Source: Chloroflexaceae bacterium (GTDB taxonomy: Bacteria > Chloroflexota > Chloroflexia > Chloroflexales > Chloroflexaceae). From it: a stretch of DNA of 11,681 bases. The translations under genes were made by a program, and so were the position numbers. Positions 1-6,175 of the stretch are shown piece by piece; position 1 is the first letter of the stretch; each line of letters begins with the position of its first letter. Under the pieces are notes generated by a model. That model was not told where the DNA came from. It saw nothing but the letters and a program-made list of their open reading frames with translations, and did not search any database. The DNA lies in assembly GCA_026417815.1 (NCBI GenBank), contig JAOACN010000215.1, positions 1 through 11,681 on the forward strand. The letters run 5' to 3'.

Positions 1-2045
1 ATAAGAGACAGGTGCAGGACGCGCCGTCCGATCAGGCTGCCCAGGGCCGAGAAGGCCAGCATGCTCGCGATCGTGGTGGTGACTGCGTGAATGGGATAAC
101 CGATGAAGAGTGTAAAGCGCTGGATCAGCACGATCTGCACAAAGATGTAGCCAGCGCCCAGCAGACTGAAGTAGGCCAGCACCGGCATGGCGCCCGAGGT
201 GCGCAACCCGTCGCGCCGGTAGCGCGCCAGCGGCGCAACGATGAACAGGATCGCGGTCGCCACGGACAGGGTGAACAGGGTGAGCAGGATGAGATTACCG
301 ATAGGGAAGCGGTTCAACCGGCCCTCATAGGCGTCGTTAAAGTGTAGATTGCTCCACTTAAAGTAGTTGTAGAAGAACGGATTGTCGTCGGTGACCGGGA
401 AGATGTTGAAGGTATAGGCTCGCTCAAAGGCGCGGGGGTCCTCGGCGTAGAGGTAGTGTGTGAAGGTATTGTCAAGGAGCACGAGCGGATCCTGGAGCAT
501 ACTGAAGTTATTGGCCGCCGCCCAGGCGCGCAGTCGCTCCATCTGCGCCGCGGTGAACGGCGCGCGCGAAACCAGGAGCGTGGCATTCTGGCCGCTCTCG
601 TTGGCCACGATGGCGATGTGGTCGCCGGGGCGCTCGACGCCCATCCGCCGCAACGCCTCGGCGGCAAGTCCGGTGAGCCGCAGCATCTCGCGGGGGGGCG
701 CGTTGACATCGCGCGTCCACGAGAAGACACCTTGCGGGCTCAGGGCGTTGAGCGACTGTTCGAGCGACTCGACGGTATAAATGTACGACTCCGCCAGCAC
801 GTAGGCCCCTCCGGAGAGGGCGGCCAGGTTGTCGAGGCCGATGCCCTGGATGATGTCGTACTTTTCCTGCGTGCGGCTGAGGAAGCTGCGTCCCTCGGCG
901 ACGATCAGCCTGGTGCCGGGGTGCTCGGCCAGACGGCCGGTATAATCAGCGTATGGCCCGGTGAGCAACTCGACGATGCTCGGGTTGAGCTCGATCGCCG
1001 TGATAGATTTGGCGCCATACAGTCGGGCAAGCAGGATATCGAGACCGCCTCCCACGCCAATCTTCAGTGTGTTCGGATCCTCGATGCCCAGATGGTAGAC
1101 CGCGCTGATCACCGCGTGGTCGAGGAAGCGGAAGCGCTGGAGATCTTCTTCGCTTCCATCAAACTGGTACATGCCGGTCATCGAGGTGCCGTCAATGGTC
1201 ACCAGGCGCAGCGGCAATTCAGGGCGGCCGTCGAGCGGGTAGGCCGAACTGACCGCGCCTACAATCATCGGCTCAGTGATCACAATTTCCGGCATAACGT
1301 CAACCCGCCCCACGGGGTTCCAGCGGGTGTACTCTGGTTGAGCATTCTGGGCGCGCATGGCCCAGCCGAGTTCTTTCGACCCGGGTACCGGCAGCGCCAG
1401 AGGACGCAACAGCAGGATCGCCAGCAGGGCCAGCGGGCCAAGCAGCGTGGCCGGAACGACCCGGCGCAGGCGTCGCGGGAGCTCAAGCCCGAACAGCACC
1501 GCGGCAAGGGCGCCCAGGAAGGCGATCAACGCAATTGACGCGGGACCCCCAAGCAGTTCTATCAGCGCCAGAATGCCGACCGTGGCAATGCCCGCGCCGA
1601 GCATATCGGCGAAGTACAGCTTGTGGGCCCGCGTGGACCAGCGGCTGAAGGCCGCGGCGATGGTCAAACCGCCGGTGAAGAAGGTTGTGAAAAGACAGGC
1701 AAAGTAGATCGCCAATCCTACGACCGTCCAGGCAAGCTGGGCCGCGCGCAGCGGATCGATGGCGACAAAGCGGATCACTACCAGGTTCATCAAACTGGCC
1801 ATGCCGAAACTCAACGCCAGCAGGCCCAGGCGCCGTTTAAGCGTGGGCCCGTCCCACTGACGGACGGCCAGAAACGCGCCCGCCGCGCCCCCGCCCAGGA
1901 GGGCCACGCCGATCACCAGGTAGGTAAAGTGGTGCCAGATCATGATCGAGAAGATGCGTGTGAAGGTGATCTGGAGCGCCAGCACCCCGCCCGAGACGAG
2001 CGCAAGAGCGAGGTACTTACCCCCAGCGGCGAGCGTTCTGTGCAT
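1..2045 (-). CDS. Integral membrane spermidine-synthase-like protein (partial, C-terminus beyond window)
   Basis: An ATG at 2045 opens a frame of 681 codons that runs off the left edge, so the C-terminus is missing. AAGGA (2053-2057) sits 7 nt upstream and fixes the start. About six hydrophobic helices fill residues 8-235. A Rossmann-type SAM/dcSAM-binding domain follows at about 300-480, with the glycine motif GVGGGLD at 330-336 and an acidic AIELNP strand end (E352). A conserved-looking DDNPFF stands at 553-558, and more membrane helices start near 583. This order (helices, spermidine-synthase fold, helices) matches large membrane proteins often annotated as spermidine synthase-like. The catalytic DxxDP-type stretch of true aminopropyltransferases is not seen: the equivalent segment reads DIIQGIGLDN. 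Spermidine synthesis is therefore doubtful and the substrate is unknown. Its link to the upstream surface genes is uncertain because a 378-bp repeat-filled gap precedes it. Confidence 0.85.
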   Translation of the reverse strand, partial: MHRTLAAGGKYLALALVSGGVLALQITFTRIFSIMIWHHFTYLVIGVALLGGGAAGAFLAVRQWDGPTLKRRLGLLALSFGMASLMNLVVIRFVAIDPLRAAQLAWTVVGLAIYFACLFTTFFTGGLTIAAAFSRWSTRAHKLYFADMLGAGIATVGILALIELLGGPASIALIAFLGALAAVLFGLELPRRLRRVVPATLLGPLALLAILLLRPLALPVPGSKELGWAMRAQNAQPEYTRWNPVGRVDVMPEIVITEPMIVGAVSSAYPLDGRPELPLRLVTIDGTSMTGMYQFDGSEEDLQRFRFLDHAVISAVYHLGIEDPNTLKIGVGGGLDILLARLYGAKSITAIELNPSIVELLTGPYADYTGRLAEHPGTRLIVAEGRSFLSRTQEKYDIIQGIGLDNLAALSGGAYVLAESYIYTVESLEQSLNALSPQGVFSWTRDVNAPPREMLRLTGLAAEALRRMGVERPGDHIAIVANESGQNATLLVSRAPFTAAQMERLRAWAAANNFSMLQDPLVLLDNTFTHYLYAEDPRAFERAYTFNIFPVTDDNPFFYNYFKWSNLHFNDAYEGRLNRFPIGNLILLTLFTLSVATAILFIVAPLARYRRDGLRTSGAMPVLAYFSLLGAGYIFVQIVLIQRFTLFIGYPIHAVTTTIASMLAFSALGSLIGRRVLHLSL

Positions 2046-2174
2046 GCAAACGTCCTTTCAGCAATGAATTCAAAATGATTGCGGAATAGCTGCACGTATA
2101 TCCGGCAAGTTCCGTATACGGTCGAGAGAAAGGGAAGCCGTGAGGGCTTTACTCTCTCCGGCCTACCTGTTCAA
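2046..2174 (-). promoter_or_regulatory. Leader region upstream of the membrane protein gene
   Basis: This stretch lies between the start of the membrane protein gene and the first palindromic repeat. It carries the ribosome binding site AAGGA (2053-2057) and a perfect 10-bp palindrome CCGTATACGG (2112-2121), a possible operator or merely chance. A stray AGGGCTTTA (2143-2151) matches part of the neighbouring REP-like arm and may be the remnant of another copy. I found no convincing paired -35/-10 boxes on the minus strand. A promoter is expected here only because the gene is separated from its upstream neighbour. Confidence 0.35.
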
Positions 2175-2263
2175 GCCCGCTGCGGGCTAAAGCCCTCGCT
2201 CAGAACGTGGAAGCCCCGCAGGGGCTTGCATAAACTCAGCCAGGGCTTTAGCCCGCAGCGGGC
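2175..2263. repeat. REP-like palindromic intergenic repeat with 22-bp perfect arms
   Basis: The arms at 2175-2196 and 2242-2263 are exact reverse complements over 22 bp, built around GCCCGCTGCGGGCTAAAGCC. Each arm contains its own small palindrome (GCCCGC-A-GCGGGC in the right arm). The 45-bp spacer holds another hairpin, AAGCCCC-GCA-GGGGCTT, at 2211-2227. The layout is typical of dispersed REP/BIME-type elements that sit between genes. It encodes nothing, and the resemblance to repeats in Chloroflexota genomes is from memory rather than a search. It could fold as a long cruciform or RNA stem and affect transcripts crossing the gap. Confidence 0.75.
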
Positions 2264-2280
2264 GACGATGCCCGGATTTA

Positions 2281-2413
2281 GAGCCTATCCGAATAACTCC
2301 TGTAGGAAGGTGGGGAAACCGGGTTTCCCCACGCCCCTCCCTGAGGGGAGGGGCTCGGAGGGCTACGCCCTCCCAGAAAAGGTATCGGACAACCAGGTTA
2401 TCCGGATAGATTC
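2281..2413. mobile_element. Candidate 133-bp MITE with terminal inverted repeats and TA duplication
   Basis: The left end GAGCCTATCCGAATAAC (2281-2297) and the reverse complement of the right end, GAATCTATCCGGATAAC (2397-2413), match at 14 of 17 positions. TA flanks both ends (2279-2280 and 2414-2415), as expected for insertion at TA by IS630/Tc1-mariner-like or some IS5-like transposases. There is no coding capacity, so any movement would need a transposase from elsewhere. The interior is almost wholly palindromic, with three hairpins. It starts 17 bp after the REP-like repeat and ends just past the stop of the Tat-exported gene. A 2-bp duplication can occur by chance, so the terminal repeats carry most of the weight. 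Confidence 0.55.
2312..2373 (-). terminator. Cluster of three hairpins downstream of the Tat-exported gene
   Basis: Read on the minus strand, about 50 nt past the stop at 2424, the transcript meets three stems in a row. The first is GGAGGGC/GCCCTCC with a 3-nt loop (2357-2373). The second is CCCCTCCC/GGGAGGGG with a 4-nt loop (2334-2353). The third is GGGGAAACC/GGTTTCCCC around one base (2312-2330). No U-tract follows, so this is not a classic intrinsic terminator. Placed between a gene end and the next gene start, the stems could still halt polymerase or protect the 3' end. They lie inside the MITE-like element. Confidence 0.4.
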
Positions 2414-2423
2414 TATAATGCTT

Positions 2424-4469
2424 TCACCACATCAGGCGTGAACCTGCACCTCCCAGGGCGCCGTAATCGGCTTCGATCTGCGAACGTCCGGAGGGCGCGG
2501 TCACCAGGGCGTAGCGCCGTCCGGCCAGGCGCCGTTCCGTCTGGCGTGAAACACTGCCATTGACGCGCACTTCGCGCAGGGTCGCCCCGCCGTGGCGCAG
2601 TGGAAGCAGCACCGCCGCCGTACCGCCGGGGTTGGGCGGGAAGCCAAGCTCGAAGGCAAGTTGACCGGTGCGTGCCTTCCAGGTCAGGCGCTGAACGCGC
2701 GCGGCGGCCCTGGCCTCGGTGAAGGCCAGCCAGCGTTCTGCGGAGAGGACCGGCATCCCGTGGGCGACGGCATAGTCCAGGCTTTCATTGAGCCAGCGCC
2801 CGACATGGGCGGCTTTCTCCCCGCCGAACAGAAACGGATCAACGTGGCACTGCAGGCCCAGGGCCGCCGGGTAGCGGCGCACGCACTCGGCGATCTGGGC
2901 AATGGTAACCGTTGCCGCGGTCGCCCCATCAAACCCGGCCTCGTGCCCGGTATCAAAGACACTCATCAGATGTTCGTCGACCAGGTGCGTGGGTTGCTGG
3001 TAGACGCTCAACAGCGCCCCGCGCTCGTCAACGAAGCGCATGGGCAGGCCGGTGCCGCTGAGGTAGCCGGCGGCCCACGTGCCGTCGGCCTGGCGCACGA
3101 CACTGCCGGCGTGGTAGTGGTCGAGGTTCATGCGCACGCCGTAGCGCGCCTGAACGAAGGCATTGTCCACCCAGCCATACCAGAGAATGCGGTGGGTACG
3201 CACGGTGGGTGGCAGCGGCCCGTAGCCGTATTTAATGAATTCGCTCCAGTACAGGTTATACCCGGTTTCAAGCCCGTCCTCCACGTAGGGGTGCATCCCG
3301 AACTCGTGGCCGCGTTCGCGCCAGTGCGCCAGGGTCGTTGGCGACGGGATCGGATCGTCCTGCTTGAAGAGGCCGTTCAGCACGGGGATCTCCTCAACGC
3401 TCCAGCGGGCCTTGCGGGCCAGCCGGCGGACCGTGCTGGTGCGGGGCGGCGTGTAGTAGACCGAAACCGTGCCCCCGCGCCGTTCCACCGGGTTAATCAG
3501 TTGTTCAATGTGGCTGACGCGGCTGCCGTGTGCATCACCCGTAGCGACGATCAGGGCCGGCGCGCCGCCGGGGAAGTACCAGAGCCGCGGCAGTGGCGGT
3601 CCAGCCGCCGCAAGTTCTTCGATCACGCGGGCGAGCAGGCGCTGGTGCTCATCGGCCTGGGGGATGCCGATACGATCGAGGTCGATCCAGTCCACAAAGA
3701 GGTCGGTGGCGCGGAGACCTTCCAGGTCGTCCCGCTCCTGGCCCGCGGCGGCCGGGTTGCCCTGGCGAATGAGCGCCACGCAGCGCGCCAGGTCGAAGGC
3801 CCACAGGGCGGTCATGCCCTCGCCGAAGCGGTGCAGGGTCACCAGCGGGTCGCCATTGCCGCTGCGGGCGACGATGCGCGCGCCGTCGAGGGCCAGCCGG
3901 TCGTAGGGGCCGTGGAGTTGCAGGAGGCCCTCCTCCAGCCCGTCGAGTTCTGGCAGCCCGGTGACAATCTGGAGATAATCGCCGGGCGCCGTGGCCCCGA
4001 GAGGGCGCACCCCGAACAGGCTGACGAGCTTCGCGTCCGGCCGAATGCCGAGAAGCGCGCCGCCTCGCCCGACATAGGCGCGCAGCAGGGCGACCTGATC
4101 ATCACGTACCGGCCCCGGCGCGAGGACCACGACAGAGAATCCGGCCAGTTCCGCCGCTCCGACCTGCTCCAGGGGCGCACTGCGCAGCGTCGCCAGGCCT
4201 TCGGTGCGCAGGATCTCGATCAGGTAGGCGCTGAAGTCGGGATCGGCGGCCGGGTTGGTGAGTACAAGCAGCGGCACCTCGGGGACGGGAACAGCCGATG
4301 ACAAGGGGGGCGCCATACCGGTGGCCCCGGCAAGCGGGGCCGTAAGGGGACGCTCTTCCAGCCCATAGGTGAGCGCAGCGCCGCCAAGGGTAGCGCTTGC
4401 TACAGCGGCGGTAGCAGCGCCGAGCAACTGGCGGCGGGTCAGGCGGCGGGTTGCGAGTGGCCGGGTCAT
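2424..4469 (-). CDS. Tat-exported protein with GATase-like and polysaccharide-deacetylase-like domains
   Basis: The product is 681 aa. The N-terminus holds a twin-arginine signal (TRRQLLG, R12-R13, then an Ala-rich hydrophobic stretch to about 36), so a folded protein is predicted to be exported. Residues 65-235 look like a class-I glutamine-amidotransferase-like alpha/beta domain (LLVLTNP..., RAYVGRGGALLGI) without an evident nucleophile cysteine. Residues 295-580 resemble the glycoside hydrolase/deacetylase beta/alpha barrel. ALIVATGDAHGS (305-316) stands where NodB-type enzymes have TFDD, and GHEFGMHPYVED (387-398) stands where they have the HxxxH metal motif. D312 and H393 are kept, but the second His is E397. 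The last 100 residues look like a beta-rich accessory domain. Deacetylase activity is therefore uncertain; glycan binding or hydrolysis is possible. AGGG about 8 nt before the ATG is a moderate ribosome binding site. The BNR gene upstream ends 116 bp away. Confidence 0.85.
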   Translation of the reverse strand: MTRPLATRRLTRRQLLGAATAAVASATLGGAALTYGLEERPLTAPLAGATGMAPPLSSAVPVPEVPLLVLTNPAADPDFSAYLIEILRTEGLATLRSAPLEQVGAAELAGFSVVVLAPGPVRDDQVALLRAYVGRGGALLGIRPDAKLVSLFGVRPLGATAPGDYLQIVTGLPELDGLEEGLLQLHGPYDRLALDGARIVARSGNGDPLVTLHRFGEGMTALWAFDLARCVALIRQGNPAAAGQERDDLEGLRATDLFVDWIDLDRIGIPQADEHQRLLARVIEELAAAGPPLPRLWYFPGGAPALIVATGDAHGSRVSHIEQLINPVERRGGTVSVYYTPPRTSTVRRLARKARWSVEEIPVLNGLFKQDDPIPSPTTLAHWRERGHEFGMHPYVEDGLETGYNLYWSEFIKYGYGPLPPTVRTHRILWYGWVDNAFVQARYGVRMNLDHYHAGSVVRQADGTWAAGYLSGTGLPMRFVDERGALLSVYQQPTHLVDEHLMSVFDTGHEAGFDGATAATVTIAQIAECVRRYPAALGLQCHVDPFLFGGEKAAHVGRWLNESLDYAVAHGMPVLSAERWLAFTEARAAARVQRLTWKARTGQLAFELGFPPNPGGTAAVLLPLRHGGATLREVRVNGSVSRQTERRLAGRRYALVTAPSGRSQIEADYGALGGAGSRLMW

Positions 4470-4477
4470 GCGACATC

Positions 4478-4507
4478 CCTGCGGGCAACGGTCTGACGTC
4501 CCGCAGG
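4478..4507 (-). promoter_or_regulatory. Leader inverted repeat covering part of the Tat gene ribosome binding site
   Basis: Arms CCTGCGGG (4478-4485) and CCCGCAGG (4500-4507) are exact 8-bp complements with a 14-nt loop, just upstream of the ATG at 4469. In the minus-strand mRNA the proximal arm overlaps the CAGGG that would act as the Shine-Dalgarno sequence. The stem could hide the ribosome binding site and lower or condition translation. No riboswitch class is recognised, and a protein operator is an alternative. The rest of the 4470-4585 gap shows no terminator and only a weak extended -10-like TGGTATCCT. Confidence 0.35.
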
Positions 4508-4585
4508 AGAGGATACCAGAAGCGTGTAATCAACGCATAAATCTTCCCGCCCCTTTGACTGACACGATTGTTATCTGCCTCGCGA

Positions 4586-6148
4586 TTATCGGTTGCGGAG
4601 GAACCGCCATGCGACCACGGCGATGACCAGTAGCACCGGCGCCAGGGCCATGAACAGGATCTCGAGACTTTCAGCTTCCCAGCGAGGCGGACCTTCGATC
4701 GCCGGCTGACTCCGGCTGTCGTCTGGTAGCGGGGTTGACGTGGGCACGGGGGTTGGTATGGGAGTAGGAGTGGGGACGATCCGAGGGATGGGAGTAAACG
4801 TCGGCGGGGGCTCCACTTCAGGGGCTGCTACAGGCGCGCTGGTGTACCAGATCGTCTGGCGTGCGCCCTGGTCCCCATCAGTTTCGGTGGTCATCCAGAC
4901 GGCGTGGAGGCGATTACCCCGTTCCACTACCAGTCGCGGGCTCTGGGGCGCCGCACCCGGGCCGGTCAGCGCCTCAGGCGCCGACCAGGTCAGGCCGTCC
5001 CAGGTGAGGTGCCATAGTCGCTGCTCGTTGTCGCCAGCAGTGCTTACCACCCCGACCACGAGCAGGTGCATGCGCCCGGCGCCATCAGCGGCCAGGCTAA
5101 GGCGTCGCTCAGAGGTGGCGCTCCTGGCAGGGCTGGTTACTTCAGGCACCAACCCGGGCGGCGACCAGGTGCGCCCACCGTCGTTCGAGCTCTGGAACAA
5201 CACACTGCCAGACGTGGCGCTGACATAGAGCGCAAGCAACTGCCCGGCGCGTCCGATGCCCAGGGTGACTTGAGAGAGCAGGTCGTCGGGAACGCCCAGC
5301 GGAACAGGCGCTTCCCAACTCTGACCGCCATCAGGAGAGCGACGGTAGATCGGAAAGGTTGTACCGCCAGGTAGTCCGGCGCCTTGATGTTCCCACAGCA
5401 GGTGGACCTGACCCAGATCATCGGCGTCGATCTGGGGAGTGAGGTTTGCGCCATCGAGCAGCGAGAGATTCTCGGCACGCGTCCAGGTAAGGCCCCCATC
5501 GGTGGAGCGGCGGTAGCGCACGTCCTGGCAGGTGGCACAGGGCCGGTCGGCAGGCTCAGACCGGAGCGCCGGAGCCGCAAACGCAACGTGGAGGGTTCCG
5601 TCCGGACTGCTGGCGATTGAAGCGTTGCCCCCTTCACCAAGTCTGGCAGGGGGGAGCAGCAGGGCCATGCGCACCACGTCGTCCCAGGGGACATGAAGGT
5701 ACTGCAGCTTGCCATCGGTATCGGTGACAATGTGTAGCCTGGTATCAGGCGCGCTGATGAAACTGCCACGCAGGGCGAAGCGCGGATTATTCATCGCGGC
5801 ATCGCTGGCCAGTGGGGAAGAGGTGTCACCGAAAAACTGACGTTCCTGCAGCATAATCGGCTCAACTGTGGACCACACCCCATTAACACGCACGCGGTAC
5901 ATGAGGGTGTCGGCGAGTCTGGTCCGTTCGTCGGTACGGATGAGGACACTGCTCCAGATCACGTGGAGCCGGCCATCGCCATCTACCGTCAGGTCAGGGG
6001 CGAAGGAGACAGTGCTTACGGCGGGGTCGGAGAGGCGCAACGGCGGTTCCCAGGCATACGATGGTCTTGCCCGTGCCGGTAACAGCGGAACGATCGCCAC
6101 GAGGAGGAAGGGTAAGCACCAGAGAAGTATAACGCGCAGGTGAACCAT
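4586..6148 (-). CDS. Surface-anchored BNR/Asp-box beta-propeller protein (copy 2)
   Basis: The product is 520 aa from the ATG at 6148. A TTG two codons upstream (6154) has a better spaced AGG and could be the true start. It has an N-terminal signal peptide (hydrophobic 6-25, ending near ARA). The propeller region carries three Asp-boxes, S-x-D-G-G-x-T/S-W, at about 215-222, 271-278 and 321-328, plus repeated 'G-x-LH-x-x-W' strands. A P/T-rich linker (about 447-475) leads to a transmembrane helix (496-515) with a basic tail (WRFLRNR), giving a protein held outside the membrane. Asp-boxes occur in sialidases, but no sialidase catalytic arginine triad or FRIP motif was recognised, so a binding or scaffold role is more likely. 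An odd CATC pair lies near residue 204. It is a paralog of the gene 27 bp upstream. Confidence 0.88.
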   Translation of the reverse strand: MVHLRVILLWCLPFLLVAIVPLLPARARPSYAWEPPLRLSDPAVSTVSFAPDLTVDGDGRLHVIWSSVLIRTDERTRLADTLMYRVRVNGVWSTVEPIMLQERQFFGDTSSPLASDAAMNNPRFALRGSFISAPDTRLHIVTDTDGKLQYLHVPWDDVVRMALLLPPARLGEGGNASIASSPDGTLHVAFAAPALRSEPADRPCATCQDVRYRRSTDGGLTWTRAENLSLLDGANLTPQIDADDLGQVHLLWEHQGAGLPGGTTFPIYRRSPDGGQSWEAPVPLGVPDDLLSQVTLGIGRAGQLLALYVSATSGSVLFQSSNDGGRTWSPPGLVPEVTSPARSATSERRLSLAADGAGRMHLLVVGVVSTAGDNEQRLWHLTWDGLTWSAPEALTGPGAAPQSPRLVVERGNRLHAVWMTTETDGDQGARQTIWYTSAPVAAPEVEPPPTFTPIPRIVPTPTPIPTPVPTSTPLPDDSRSQPAIEGPPRWEAESLEILFMALAPVLLVIAVVAWRFLRNR

Positions 6149-6175
6149 GGTCAAAGTGACCTGCAGTGAGGACCG

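Noticed and set aside
456..1538. A 360-codon plus-strand frame opposite the membrane protein gene
   Set aside because: The minus strand encodes a coherent membrane protein with a glycine-rich cofactor motif and a good ribosome binding site. The plus-strand product is an Arg/Gln/His-rich shadow.
2112..2121. CCGTATACGG palindrome as a defined operator
   Set aside because: A single 10-bp palindrome without a second copy or an adjacent promoter is too weak to name as a regulator site.
2079..2441. A 120-codon plus-strand frame across the repeat region
   Set aside because: It is formed by the palindromic repeats and has no ribosome binding site or protein-like composition, so the repeats explain it.
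2592..4301. A 569-codon open frame on the plus strand opposite the Tat-exported gene
   Set aside because: It lies wholly antisense to a gene with a clear signal peptide and domains. Its translation is low-complexity, rich in Ala/Gly/Arg, with no recognisable motif. Long antisense frames are expected in GC-rich DNA.
4740..4800. Possible G-quadruplex on the plus strand (several G3-G5 runs)
   Set aside because: The runs result from the Pro/Thr codons of the linker on the opposite strand, and some loops exceed seven bases, so the standard motif is not met.
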